In this document: positions 25,063-34,001 of the stretch, piece after piece
Position numbering within the stretch: the first letter of the stretch is position 1
Layout: each line of letters begins with the position of its first letter
Source: Faecalispora anaeroviscerum
Lineage (GTDB): Bacteria > Bacillota > Clostridia > Oscillospirales > Acutalibacteraceae
Assembly (NCBI RefSeq): GCF_947568225.1
Contig: NZ_CANOOQ010000001.1
Span: forward strand, 1,550,001-1,614,000
Length of the DNA stretch: 64,000 nt
Reading direction: 5' to 3'
Position numbers and translations under genes: made by a program
The notes under the pieces: model-generated
What the model was told of the DNA's origin: nothing
What the model saw: only the letters and a program-made list of their open reading frames with translations
Database searches by the model: none

Positions 25063-26145
25063 TCAAACTCCTTTCCCGGTTCTTTGAACATCCAGTTTTT
25101 CCGCCATTTCCGTCTGCCGCGTGGGAAACAAATGTGCATAACGATACGTAATGTCGATGCTCTCATGACCCACGCGGTCGGCAATCGCCAGAGCTGTAAA
25201 GCCCATATCAATCAACAAACTTATGTGGCTGTGTCTCAAATCATGGATTCTGATCCGCTTTACTCCGGTTTCCTTGGTTCCTCTATCCATCTCGTGATGA
25301 AGATAATGTTTGCTGATGGGGAAAATTCGGCTATCCGGCTCCACGTTGTAAAACTGCTTAAGATAGTCCTGCATTTCGGCACACAAAAACTGCGGCATCG
25401 TTATGATACGATTGCTCTTTTTGGTTTTGGGCGTTGTGATTACATCCTGTCCTTTTAGCCGTTGGTAGGATTTGTTGATGCGCACCGTCTCGTTTTCAAA
25501 GTCGAAGTCTGCCGGGGTGAGCGCCAGAAGCTCACCCTCTCGGATTCCGCACCAGTAAAGCATCTCAAAGGCGTAGTAGGACATGGGTTTATCCATCATG
25601 GCATCGGAAAACCTTTCATATTCTTCCTTTGTCCAAAAGAGCATTTCCCGGCGTTCCTCTGTCCCCATATTGCCCGCCCTCTGCGCAGGGTTGAGTTGCA
25701 GGCCATAGTATCGGATGGCATGGTTGAAAATGCAGCTAAGCTGGTTATGAACTGTTTTTAGATAGGTCAGGGAGTAATGCTTTCCCTTTGTATCCGTCAG
25801 TTCCCGTATTTCATTTTGCCAGTCGATAATGTCCTTTGCCGTAATCTCAGATAGCTTACGTTTCCTAAAATAAGGAAGAATTTTCTTTTGGATGATGCTG
25901 TCCTTGGTCAGCCATGTGTTCAATTTCAGCTTGGGTTTGATGTCCTTTTCGTAAAGCTGAACAAAGCTCTCAAAGGTCATGTTCACATCTGCCTGCTTTT
26001 GCTGGAGAAACTCCCGCTCCCACGCCTGCGCCTCCTTCTTGGTGGTGAAGCCACGTTTCAACTTCTGCTGCCGCTCGCCCTTCCAGTCGGTGTAGCGGAA
26101 TTGCACGTACCATGTGCCATTATCGTAATTCTTAAATGCTGCCAT
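25063..26145 (-). CDS. int: Tyrosine site-specific integrase of the island
   Basis: 360 residues. An N-terminal arm-binding domain (about 1-50, with the AP2-like WYVQFRYTDWKGERQQK) and a core-binding SAM-like domain (about 55-150) precede the catalytic domain. R202 is in GIREGE, lysines are at 240-243, H301 and R304 are in HDLRHSH, H327 is in GHES, and the nucleophile Y336 is in YRYAHLF. All catalytic residues are present. AGGAG precedes the ATG. It overlaps the excisionase stop. It presumably recombines the GAGTGGGAATAA core at guaA. Confidence 0.95.
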   Translation of the reverse strand: MAAFKNYDNGTWYVQFRYTDWKGERQQKLKRGFTTKKEAQAWEREFLQQKQADVNMTFESFVQLYEKDIKPKLKLNTWLTKDSIIQKKILPYFRKRKLSEITAKDIIDWQNEIRELTDTKGKHYSLTYLKTVHNQLSCIFNHAIRYYGLQLNPAQRAGNMGTEERREMLFWTKEEYERFSDAMMDKPMSYYAFEMLYWCGIREGELLALTPADFDFENETVRINKSYQRLKGQDVITTPKTKKSNRIITMPQFLCAEMQDYLKQFYNVEPDSRIFPISKHYLHHEMDRGTKETGVKRIRIHDLRHSHISLLIDMGFTALAIADRVGHESIDITYRYAHLFPTRQTEMAEKLDVQRTGKGV

Positions 26146-26345
26146 CAGATACTCCTTTCTCGCTGGTCGCGGGTTCCATAAAACTTCTCATAGAAAAACT
26201 TCCTGTCGATTCGGCCAGAGATCGTGATGCAGCCGGTCTTTTTCAGTTCCGCGTTCATGGAACGGATTAGCTTATAGGCATAGGGCTTGGAAACTCCCAA
26301 TTCCTCCGCAACTTCCTCAACTCGTAAAAACATTTGTCCTGCCAC
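26145..26345 (-). CDS. xis: Excisionase / MerR-like HTH protein
   Basis: 66 residues beginning with GTG; GGAGG lies seven bases upstream and no ATG is in frame nearby. The RVEEVAEELGVSKPYAYKLI segment is the winged helix of small Xis and DNA-binding excisionase proteins (HTH_17 type). It is followed at once by the integrase gene (TGATG overlap), the usual xis-int order. It would steer the integrase toward excision and may also regulate the int operon. Confidence 0.82.
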   Translation of the reverse strand: MAGQMFLRVEEVAEELGVSKPYAYKLIRSMNAELKKTGCITISGRIDRKFFYEKFYGTRDQRERSI

Positions 26346-26646
26346 TGAATAACCTCCTTTTTATGACCCTTTTGGGCATAGTGATTTCTTTCGTGTCGGA
26401 ATTACTTTCTGGCCGCCATCCGATTCGCCCGGGCGGACGCGCCATTACCGTGACGCGCGACGGTCATTTCGCCAAACTTAACTATATTTATTTAAGTTAC
26501 CTTCATTATACTAACACTATTCCGTTAAGTCAAGCGGTTTTCAAGATAATCCTTAACTTTTTTATTTAAGTTTCTCTTGACTATCCTTAAACATATATGC
26601 TATACTCATGCCAGAAGTCAATTACTTATGAACAGGGGACGATGCT
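26346..26646. promoter_or_regulatory. Divergent regulatory region between xis and the island HTH repressor
   Basis: About 300 bases. A plus-strand promoter TTGACT (26576-26581), 18 bases, TATACT (26600-26605) serves the HTH gene. Two near-identical elements, CTTAACTATATTTATTTAAG (from 26477) and CTTAACTTTTTTATTTAAG (26551-26569), lie 74 bp apart; the first is within an AACTTAA/TTAAGTT dyad. They look like operators for the adjacent repressor. Confidence 0.6.
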
Positions 26647-27168
26647 ATGGCAATCGGTGAAAGAATCAGGTTTATCCGCAATCTGCGCGGCATGACGCAG
26701 AAGTATCTTGGAATGGCCATCGGCTTCACCGAAAAGACGGCTGATGTTCGCATGGCGCAATATGAATCGGGTGCTCGGACGCCGAAAGAAAGCATGACTT
26801 CCGACCTTGCGAATGTCTTGGACGTTTGCCCACAGGCTTTGGCTGTACCTGATATTGACAGCGATATTGGCCTGATGCACACCCTGTTTGCGCTTGAGGA
26901 TTTGCGCGGCCTACGTGTCGGCGAATTTGACGGTGAAATATGTTTGCGCCTGGATAAATCCAGAGGTCGAACTTTTGACGATATGCTCAAAATGCTTTAT
27001 GCTTGGCGGGAACAAGCTGCAAAGCTGGAAGCAGGGGAGATTTCCAAAGAGCAATACGACCAGTGGCGGTACAGATACCCCGAATTTGACACCACACAGC
27101 GGTGGATAAAGGTTCCATCTCAAGAACTCAGCGATGCCATCGTAAAAGCCGCAAAAAAGAAGAAATAA
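26647..27168 (+). CDS. XRE-family HTH regulator at the integrase end of the island
   Basis: 173 residues. The N-terminal Cro/C1 HTH (about 5-65) reads IGERIRFIRNLRGMTQKYLG and MAQYESGARTPKESMTSDLA. The C-terminal part, about 100 residues, is an acidic and helical domain with MLYAWREQAAKLEAGEISKE and no known enzyme motif. This layout recurs beside int/xis in Firmicutes elements. A GGGG ribosome site and a good promoter lie upstream. It is divergent from xis-int, so it probably controls the switch between integrated and excised states. Confidence 0.8.
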   Translation: MAIGERIRFIRNLRGMTQKYLGMAIGFTEKTADVRMAQYESGARTPKESMTSDLANVLDVCPQALAVPDIDSDIGLMHTLFALEDLRGLRVGEFDGEICLRLDKSRGRTFDDMLKMLYAWREQAAKLEAGEISKEQYDQWRYRYPEFDTTQRWIKVPSQELSDAIVKAAKKKK

Positions 27169-27186
27169 GTACCTTTTTTCAGACAC

Positions 27187-27233
27187 ACAAAAACGGTCTT
27201 GCCGACTTTTCAAAGTCAGCAAGACCGTTTTAT
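27187..27233 (+). terminator. Terminator of the HTH gene
   Basis: AAACGGTCTTGCCGACTTT pairs with AAAGTCAGCAAGACCGTTT with one mismatch, followed by TATAGG. It starts 18 bases after the stop. Confidence 0.85.
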
Positions 27234-27305
27234 AGGATAAATCCAGATTTACCTGCAAACCACCTGCTATACAGGAGTAAACAGAGTAAACCGAGAAATG
27301 GCTTC

Positions 27306-27325
27306 TGCTATCAATCTGCTATCAA
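27306..27325. repeat. Paired TGCTATCAA repeats near the right island end
   Basis: Two copies (27306-27314, 27317-27325) lie 11 bp apart. A third copy is at 13275-13283 near the left end. The helical phasing and position suit arm-type integrase binding sites. Confidence 0.5.
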
Positions 27326-27336
27326 ATGGTGAAAAT

Positions 27337-27378
27337 AAGCCCCAAAAGTCCTGAGATTTCAAGACTTTTGGGGCTTCG
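27337..27378 (-). terminator. Present terminator of guaA, supplied by the island end
   Basis: AAGCCCCAAAAGTC pairs with GACTTTTGGGGCTT. On the minus strand it begins a few bases after the guaA stop and is followed by ATTTTC. It lies on the island side of the attachment repeat. Confidence 0.75.
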
Positions 27379-27382
27379 TTAA

Positions 27383-27394
27383 TTATTCCCACTC
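27383..27394. repeat. Right attachment repeat of the island, at the guaA stop
   Basis: TTATTCCCACTC is identical to 13161-13172 and covers the codons E, W, E and stop of the intact guaA. Confidence 0.85.
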
Positions 27395-28924
27395 AATGGT
27401 TGCCGGGGGCTTAGAGGTAATATCGTACACAATGCGGTTGACGCCGCTCACCTCGTTGATGATACGGTTTGAAACCTTCGCCAGCACATCGTACGGAATT
27501 CTGGCCCAGTCCGCCGTCATAAAGTCGGTGGTGGTCACGCCGCGCAGCGCAACGGTATAATCGTAGGTGCGTCCGTCGCCCATCACGCCGACGCTCTGCA
27601 TGCCGGTGAGCACCGCGAAATACTGGCTGATCTTTCTGTCAAGACCGGCAGCAGCAATTTCCTCACGGAAAATCGCGTCGGCATCGCGCAGAAGGTCGAG
27701 CTTGTCCTTTGTAATGTCGCCCAGCACGCGGATCGCAAGGCCCGGGCCCGGGAACGGCTGACGCCAGACGAGGAACTCGGGGATATCCAGCTCCAGACCG
27801 ACGCGGCGAACCTCGTCCTTAAACAGGTCGCGCAGAGGCTCCACGAGACCGGTAAAGCCAATGTCCTCCGGCAGGCCGCCTACGTTGTGGTGGCTCTTAA
27901 TGACTGCTGCTTCACCCACACCGCTTTCAACAACATCGGGATAAATCGTGCCCTGGCACAGGAAATCCATGTGGCCAAGCTTTCTGGCCTCTTCCTCAAA
28001 AACGCGGATAAACTCCTCGCCGATGATCTTGCGCTTTGTTTCCGGCTCAGACACACCGGCCAGGCGCGACAAAAAGCGGTCTTCGGCGTTAACGCGAATC
28101 AGGTTCATGTCGAACTGTTTGCGAAACACCTTCTCCACCTGATCGCCCTCGTCTTTGCGGAGCAGGCCATGATCTACAAAGATACAGGTCAGGTTTTTAC
28201 CGATCGCCTTGTGCACCAGCACCGCGGCCACAGAGGAATCCACGCCGCCGGAGAGCGCGCAAAGCACCTTTTTATCACCGACTCGCTCTTTGATCTGGCG
28301 GATGGTTTCCGCCGCAAAGGCATCCATACGCCAATCGCCGGCACAGCCGCAGACAAGATACAGGAAGTTTTTGAGGTACTCGTTGCCCTGTACCGTATGT
28401 TCCACCTCAGGGTGGAACTGTACGGCGTACAGCTTCTTCTCTGCGTTGTCCATCGCCGCAACAGGGCAGGCGCGGCTTTTGGCACGCGCCGTAAACCCTT
28501 CGGGCAGATCAACAATTTTATCGGTATGGCTCATCCAGCACACGCTGGTTTGCTCCACACCGTGAAACAGCTCCGAAGAAAGATCGAACTCCACCGGAGT
28601 TTTTCCGTATTCCTTCACAGTAGAGGGCTCTACCTTGCCGCCCAGCTTGTAGGCCATCAGCTGCGCCCCGTAGCAAATTCCCAAAACCGGAATTCCAAGC
28701 TCGAAAATCTCCTTTTCGCAGCCGGGCGCTCCGGGAGCATATGCGCTGTTGGGGCCACCGGTAAAAATAATCCCCTTATAGCCTGCGCTCCGAATCTCCT
28801 CAATCGGCGTTTTGTACGATTTGATTTCGCAGTATACCTTCAGGTCGCGCACACGGCGCGCGATCAGCTGGCTGTACTGTCCGCCGAAATCCAAAATTAA
28901 AACAGCCTCGTTATGAATCGTCAT
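27383..28924 (-). CDS. guaA: GMP synthase (glutamine-hydrolysing)
   Basis: 513 residues. It aminates XMP to GMP with glutamine ammonia and ATP. The class I amidotransferase domain (about 1-190) has the nucleophile elbow GICYGAQ and the HPEVEHT site; the ATP-pyrophosphatase domain has the P-loop LSGGVDSSV; and the C-terminal dimerisation domain ends TIEWE. GGGGAG precedes the ATG. It follows glmS by 20 bases. The last four codons are the island's attachment core, and the gene is intact. Confidence 0.97.
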   Translation of the reverse strand: MTIHNEAVLILDFGGQYSQLIARRVRDLKVYCEIKSYKTPIEEIRSAGYKGIIFTGGPNSAYAPGAPGCEKEIFELGIPVLGICYGAQLMAYKLGGKVEPSTVKEYGKTPVEFDLSSELFHGVEQTSVCWMSHTDKIVDLPEGFTARAKSRACPVAAMDNAEKKLYAVQFHPEVEHTVQGNEYLKNFLYLVCGCAGDWRMDAFAAETIRQIKERVGDKKVLCALSGGVDSSVAAVLVHKAIGKNLTCIFVDHGLLRKDEGDQVEKVFRKQFDMNLIRVNAEDRFLSRLAGVSEPETKRKIIGEEFIRVFEEEARKLGHMDFLCQGTIYPDVVESGVGEAAVIKSHHNVGGLPEDIGFTGLVEPLRDLFKDEVRRVGLELDIPEFLVWRQPFPGPGLAIRVLGDITKDKLDLLRDADAIFREEIAAAGLDRKISQYFAVLTGMQSVGVMGDGRTYDYTVALRGVTTTDFMTADWARIPYDVLAKVSNRIINEVSGVNRIVYDITSKPPATIEWE

Positions 28925-28944
28925 AAAACTCCCCTATTCCTCAG

Positions 28945-30774
28945 TTATTCCACAGTCACGGATTTTGCCAGATTGCGCGGCTTATCAATATCGCAGCCCT
29001 TCATCGACGCCATATAATACGAGAACAGCTGCAGCGGGATCACCGCAAGGGATGGCCGCATAATCTCACAAGCGGTCGGCACCGAGAACAGGAAATCCAC
29101 ATCTTTGCCGATTTCTTCGGCGTTTTCCTCGGTAGTCAGGCCGAGCACCACAGCACCGCGGCTTCGAACCTCGATCACATTGCTCATCATTTTCTCCAGC
29201 AGCTGCTGATGCGTGGCGATGGCCACGACGAGCGTGCCCTCTTCCATCAGAGAGATGGTGCCATGCTTCAGCTCGCCGGCGGCATAGGCCTCCGAATGAA
29301 TGTATGAAATCTCCTTCAGCTTCAAAGAACCTTCCAGAGAGATTGCGTAGTCCAGATTGCGACCAATGAAGAAAATATCCTTTGCGCTGAAATGCTTCGA
29401 TGCAAAATACTGAATATTCTCTTTGTTTTCCAAAGACTTCTCCACTTTATCCGGCAGCTCCTGCAGCTCTTTGACATAGTCTGCATATTCTTCCGGCGTG
29501 AGGCGGCCAAGCAGATCTGCCATATAGATGGCCAGCAGATAAACGACCGCAAGCTGCGTGCTGTATGCCTTTGTCGTCGCGACCGCGATTTCAGGGCCGG
29601 CCCAGGTGTACAGAACATCGTCGGAATCGTTGGCAATGGAGCTGCCCACCACATTCACAATGGAAATGATGCGCGCGCCAAGGCGCTTTGCCTCGCGCAG
29701 AGCCGCAAGTGTATCTGCCGTTTCTCCGGACTGGCTGATCACGATGACGAGCGAATTGCCGTCAAGGATCGGGTGGCGGTAACGGAACTCAGACGCAACA
29801 TCCACCTCTACCGGGATACGGGTCAGCTTTTCAATGACATACTTTGCAACCACGCCAACATGGTACGCAGAACCGCAGGCCACGATGCTGATACGGTTGA
29901 ATTTTTGGAGCTGCTCCGCAGTGAGGGTCACATTGTCAAGCACAATGCGGCCGTCCTTGAGGCGGGGAGAAATCGTGTCGCGCAGCGCCTTCGGCTGCTC
30001 CATGATCTCTTTGAACATAAAGTGTTCATAGCCGCCCTTTTCCGCAACGGAGAGGTCCCAGTCGACGTGAACCAGCTCTTTTTCAATGGGTTCCTTCTCC
30101 ATATTGCAGATCCGCACGCCGTCGCGGGACAGCTCGACAATCTCGTTGTCCTTTAGGCGATAGAAATCGCGGGTGCGGTTCAGTATGGAGGGAATATCGG
30201 ATGCAACATAGTTCTCGTGCTCGCCAAGGCCAACCACAAGCGGGCTGTCTTTGCGCACCGCATACAGCTTATCTGGGTCATCCACACACAGCATACCGAG
30301 TGCGTAAGAACCCTGCAAACGCGAAATCACACGGATAAACGCGTCGAGAATGTCGCCATCGTAATAATATTCAAGCAGCTGAGCCACAACCTCGGTATCT
30401 GTTTCAGAAACGAAGTTGACACCCTTTTTCATCAGCTTATTTTTGATTTCCTGGTAATTTTCAATGATGCCGTTATGCACCACTGCAAACTTTCCGGAAT
30501 TGCTCACCTGCGGATGAGAGTTTACATCGGAGGGCCTGCCGTGGGTTGCCCAGCGGGTATGGCCGATTCCCACAGTGCCCTGCAGCGCTTTGCCGCCGTC
30601 CACCAGGTCATTCAGCACCTGCAGGCGGCCCTTGCTTTTCACAACGCGCAGCGCGTCCCCTGTATATACTGCCATTCCTGCGGAATCATATCCGCGGTAT
30701 TCCAGCTTTTCCAAACCGTTTAACAAAATGGGCGCCGCCTGGTCACCGCCGATATAGCCAACGATTCCACACAT
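28945..30774 (-). CDS. glmS: Glutamine-fructose-6-phosphate aminotransferase
   Basis: 609 residues, the first step of hexosamine and peptidoglycan precursor synthesis. The ATG at 30774 is fixed because the Ntn nucleophile must be Cys2 (MCGIVGYIG); four residues of upstream frame would block it. Two SIS domains follow (SQSGETADTLAALREA near 350, and the second with YAAGELKHG), and the end is PRNLAKSVTVE. AGGTGG lies upstream. I see no glmS ribozyme in the leader. It is followed by guaA with a 20-base gap, so the two are likely cotranscribed. Confidence 0.97.
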   Translation of the reverse strand: MCGIVGYIGGDQAAPILLNGLEKLEYRGYDSAGMAVYTGDALRVVKSKGRLQVLNDLVDGGKALQGTVGIGHTRWATHGRPSDVNSHPQVSNSGKFAVVHNGIIENYQEIKNKLMKKGVNFVSETDTEVVAQLLEYYYDGDILDAFIRVISRLQGSYALGMLCVDDPDKLYAVRKDSPLVVGLGEHENYVASDIPSILNRTRDFYRLKDNEIVELSRDGVRICNMEKEPIEKELVHVDWDLSVAEKGGYEHFMFKEIMEQPKALRDTISPRLKDGRIVLDNVTLTAEQLQKFNRISIVACGSAYHVGVVAKYVIEKLTRIPVEVDVASEFRYRHPILDGNSLVIVISQSGETADTLAALREAKRLGARIISIVNVVGSSIANDSDDVLYTWAGPEIAVATTKAYSTQLAVVYLLAIYMADLLGRLTPEEYADYVKELQELPDKVEKSLENKENIQYFASKHFSAKDIFFIGRNLDYAISLEGSLKLKEISYIHSEAYAAGELKHGTISLMEEGTLVVAIATHQQLLEKMMSNVIEVRSRGAVVLGLTTEENAEEIGKDVDFLFSVPTACEIMRPSLAVIPLQLFSYYMASMKGCDIDKPRNLAKSVTVE

Positions 30775-30924
30775 GATAAATGCCACCTTTCTTTCCCTGT
30801 AATATCATTTCATACAACTGTAAAAGGCTGTTGATTTCTTCTTTCACCTTTGGCGAAAAATTGCCGTTTTTATGCTAAATCACTTTCCAAGTGAACGCAG
30901 CAAGAAAGGAATTAAAAATAGGAA

Positions 30925-30957
30925 GAAGCGCCAACCGTTTTTTCGAGTTGACGCTTT
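30925..30957 (-). terminator. Terminator of purA
   Basis: AAGCGTCAAC pairs with GTTGGCGCTT with one wobble-type mismatch, about 90 bases after the purA stop. The minus strand continues CTTCCTATTTTT. Confidence 0.65.
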
Positions 30958-31045
30958 TCATTTTAGAAAATCCCCAAGAGGAACCTAGAGTGATTCCTCT
31001 TTAAACTCTCTTGCGTTTTGAAAGCGAAGGAACAATCCCCTGCAA

Positions 31046-32323
31046 TCACCGATAGATAATATCGCTGCGGGAAGGCCCGTTCGACACAATTTTCACCGGA
31101 ACCCCAATTTGCTCTTCCGCAAATTCAATGTAGCGGCGCGCGTTTTCGGGAAGATCTTCGTAACGGGTAATACCACGCAGATCGCAGCCCCAGCCAGGCA
31201 TCATTTTCAGCACCGGTTTGCACCGGCGCAGCTGAGAAGCCGGCGGGAAATAGTCAATCTGCTTGCCGTCGAGCTCATAGGCCACGCAAACGGGAATCTC
31301 TTTAAGATACCCCAGCACGTCAATCACAGTCAGAGCCACACTGGTAGCGCCCTGCACCTCACAGCCATAGCGCGAAGCCACCAGATCAAGCCAGCCCATT
31401 CTGCGGGGACGGCCCGTTGTAGCGCCGTATTCACCACCGTCGCCGCCGCGTTTGCGCAGCTCGTCGGCCTCGTCGCCAAAGATTTCGCTGACAAACTCAC
31501 CCGCGCCCACGGCGCTGGAATATGCCTTTACCACAGCGATGATCTCTTTGATCTCATACGGCGGCACACCGGCACCGACAGCGCCGTAACCGGCCAAGGT
31601 GGAGGAAGAGGTCACCATCGGGTAAATGCCGAAATCCGGGTCCTTCAAAGCACCGAGCTGGCCTTCGAGCAAAATGGTTTTGCCCTCTTTGACCGCCTGA
31701 TGCAAAAAGGTAAATGTATTCGCCACATAGGGCTCGATCATCTGGCGGTATTCCATCAGCTTTTCATAAACGGATTCCACCGTCAGCGGTTCTTTGTGGT
31801 ACAGATGCTGATACAATGCGTTTTTCACATCCAGAACCCGCTGAATTTTCTCTTTCAGCTGATCCTCGTCATCGTACAGCTCACTGACCTGAAAACCGAT
31901 CTTCGCATATTTATCCGAATAAAACGGCGCAATGCCGGATTTGGTAGAACCAAAGGATTTGGAGGACAGACGCGCTTCCTCCAAAGCATCCATTTCAACA
32001 TGGTAGGGCATCACAATCTGCACTCGGTCGGAAACCATCAGCTTCGGCTCCGGAACTCCGCGCTGCCGCAGGGAATCCAGCTCCTTAATGAGGTTTTCCA
32101 CGCTCAGTGCAACGCCATTGCCGATGATGTTGGTGATGTGGCCATAAAATACGCCCGAGGGGAGTTGGTGCAGCGCGAATTTGCCATATTCGTTGATAAT
32201 GGTATGGCCCGCATTGCTGCCGCCTTGGTACCGAATGACAATGTCGGACTGCGCCGCCATGACATCGGTAATTTTCCCTTTTCCTTCATCGCCCCAATTG
32301 GCGCCTACTATCGCTTTTACCAT
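31046..32323 (-). CDS. purA: Adenylosuccinate synthetase
   Basis: 425 residues. It joins IMP and aspartate with GTP to give adenylosuccinate. The GTP loop GANWGDEGKGK is at the N-terminus, and the catalytic D13 and H41-equivalent lie in GDEGK and NAGHTI. The PVMVTSSS-like stretch reads YPMVTSSSTLAG, with the TTGRPRRMGWLD switch region. The ATG has GGAGAG upstream at slightly long spacing. It lies 154 bases after purB with no strong terminator between. Confidence 0.97.
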   Translation of the reverse strand: MVKAIVGANWGDEGKGKITDVMAAQSDIVIRYQGGSNAGHTIINEYGKFALHQLPSGVFYGHITNIIGNGVALSVENLIKELDSLRQRGVPEPKLMVSDRVQIVMPYHVEMDALEEARLSSKSFGSTKSGIAPFYSDKYAKIGFQVSELYDDEDQLKEKIQRVLDVKNALYQHLYHKEPLTVESVYEKLMEYRQMIEPYVANTFTFLHQAVKEGKTILLEGQLGALKDPDFGIYPMVTSSSTLAGYGAVGAGVPPYEIKEIIAVVKAYSSAVGAGEFVSEIFGDEADELRKRGGDGGEYGATTGRPRRMGWLDLVASRYGCEVQGATSVALTVIDVLGYLKEIPVCVAYELDGKQIDYFPPASQLRRCKPVLKMMPGWGCDLRGITRYEDLPENARRYIEFAEEQIGVPVKIVSNGPSRSDIIYR

Positions 32324-32477
32324 CAGAACTGCTCACTCTCCGCCGGTGCCGCACCAGCCAATATTTTCCGCCGCCCGCGGCTTGCATTTGGCAGCGGATC
32401 AACTTGTATTATCATACCACAAAGCGCCTGAAAATCCTATGTTTTTCTTTCCTGCGCCCACGGATTTTACGTTTTGT

Positions 32478-33908
32478 TTACAAATTGATTTCTGCTTTTT
32501 TGATTTCTATGGAATCATATTCCTTCAGAACGGAATTTACCACTTGATTGATGAATTCCAGAGTTTGTACCGCGGCACAGCCCGTATACTGCAACGGGTC
32601 TACCAGGCCGGACAGCTCCTCACGCGTAACACCGAAGGCCGGATCGGCCGCAATACGGTCGAGCAGATCATTTTCGCCGCCCTGCTCCTTGATCACCTTG
32701 GCCGCCTCCATGGAATGCACCCGAATTTGCTCATGCAGCTGCTGACGGTCCGCTCCGCGCTTGACCGCATCCATCATGATGTTCTCGGTGGCCATAAAAG
32801 GCAGCTCGCGCAACAGATGCTGCTCGATCACCTTGGGGTATACCACAAGACCATCGGCCACGTTGCTGTACAAATCGAGAATTCCGTCGATCGCCAGAAA
32901 CGCTTCGGGAACACTCAGACGCTTGTTCGCGGAATCGTCGAGCGTGCGCTCAAACCACTGGGTAGCAGCCGTAATGGCCGGGTTCAGACTGTCAACGATC
33001 ACGTAGCGCGCCAGCGACGCAATTCGCTCGCTGCGCATTGGGTTGCGCTTATAGGCCATGGCGGAAGAACCGATCTGCCCTTTCTCAAAGGGCTCTTCAA
33101 TCTCCTTCATGTGCTGCAAAAGGCGAATGTCGTTTGAAAACTTGGTGGCGCTCTGCGCGATTCCGCTCAAAATGGAGAGAATCTGGCTGTCAAGCTTTCT
33201 TGAATATGTCTGGCCGGAAACGGCAAAGCAGGCTGAATAGCCCATCTTCTCCGCAATCTTACCGTCCAGCGCCTTCACCTTCTCGTAGTCGCCGTCAAAC
33301 AGTTCCAAAAAGCTGGCCTGTGTTCCGGTCGTCCCTTTGGAGCCGAGCAGCTTTGCCTTGCCGAGCTGGTACTCCACGTCCTCCAGATCCATCAGAAGAT
33401 CCTGAATCCACAGTGTGGCGCGCTTGCCGACAGTGGTAGGCTGAGCGGGCTGATAATGCGTGAACGCCAGTGTGGGCAGTTCTCTGTATTCCATCGCAAA
33501 GTGCGACAGAATACGGATCACGCCGACGAGCTTGTCGCGGAGCAGGCGCAGAGCTTCTGTCATAACGATAATATCGGTGTTGTCTCCCACATAGCAGGAG
33601 GTAGCCCCCAAATGAATGATGGGGCGGGCCTTCGGGCACTGCTCGCCGTAAGCATACACATGGGCCATCACATCGTGGCGCACGATCTTTTCGCGCTCCC
33701 CGGCCACATCGTAATTGATGTCGTCGGCAAAGCGGCGCATTTCATCAATCTGCTCCTGCGTCACCGGCAGGCCCAGCTCCATCTCCGATTCCGCCAGAGC
33801 AATCCACAGGCGGCGCCAGGTACGGAACTTTTTGTCCGGCGAAAATAAAAATTTCATCTCGGCGCTGGCATACCGCGCCGACAAGGGGGATTCATACGTA
33901 TTTTTCAA
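32478..33908 (-). CDS. purB: Adenylosuccinate lyase
   Basis: 476 residues. It cleaves SAICAR to AICAR and adenylosuccinate to AMP. The fumarase-family signature is SSAMAYKRNPMRSE, with the catalytic region TSCYVGDNTD and FTHYQPAQPTT. I place the start at a TTG (33908) because GGAGG lies eight bases upstream and the product then begins MKNTYESPLSARYAS, normal for the family. A reading from further upstream would include the ribosome site itself. It sits between purF and purA in a purine run. Confidence 0.95.
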   Translation of the reverse strand: MKNTYESPLSARYASAEMKFLFSPDKKFRTWRRLWIALAESEMELGLPVTQEQIDEMRRFADDINYDVAGEREKIVRHDVMAHVYAYGEQCPKARPIIHLGATSCYVGDNTDIIVMTEALRLLRDKLVGVIRILSHFAMEYRELPTLAFTHYQPAQPTTVGKRATLWIQDLLMDLEDVEYQLGKAKLLGSKGTTGTQASFLELFDGDYEKVKALDGKIAEKMGYSACFAVSGQTYSRKLDSQILSILSGIAQSATKFSNDIRLLQHMKEIEEPFEKGQIGSSAMAYKRNPMRSERIASLARYVIVDSLNPAITAATQWFERTLDDSANKRLSVPEAFLAIDGILDLYSNVADGLVVYPKVIEQHLLRELPFMATENIMMDAVKRGADRQQLHEQIRVHSMEAAKVIKEQGGENDLLDRIAADPAFGVTREELSGLVDPLQYTGCAAVQTLEFINQVVNSVLKEYDSIEIKKAEINL

Positions 33909-34001
33909 TGCTGCAACCTCCAAGCATATTTATAATCATTCACTTTGAAAAAGAGCGTTGATTTCTTCCCGTAAAGTCATTGGAAAGCGAATTGATTATA
34001 T

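Larger units (their letters stand above)
13161..27394. mobile_element. Integrative mobilizable element inserted in the 3' end of guaA
   Basis: About 14.2 kb bounded by the 12-bp direct repeat. At the guaA end lie a tyrosine integrase, an excisionase and HTH regulators; then a small accessory protein, a RepA-like ATPase and a MobV relaxase; then cargo: an SLOG protein and a type I restriction-modification operon with prrC. There are no type IV secretion genes, so it can be mobilised but not conjugate by itself. The cargo is visibly more A+T-rich than the surrounding biosynthetic genes. The guaA 3' end is a known integration hotspot. The boundaries are well supported; activity is not shown. Confidence 0.88.

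Noticed and set aside
30775..31045. glmS ribozyme/riboswitch upstream of glmS (AGCGCC and GTTGACG fragments)
   Set aside because: The fragments are the two arms of the purA terminator on the other strand and do not form the ribozyme core.
31109..32431. Long plus-strand frame opposite purA (and similar ones opposite purF, carB, carA and the aminotransferase)
   Set aside because: Mirror frames of strongly coding minus-strand genes with family-level matches; no independent ribosome sites or motifs.
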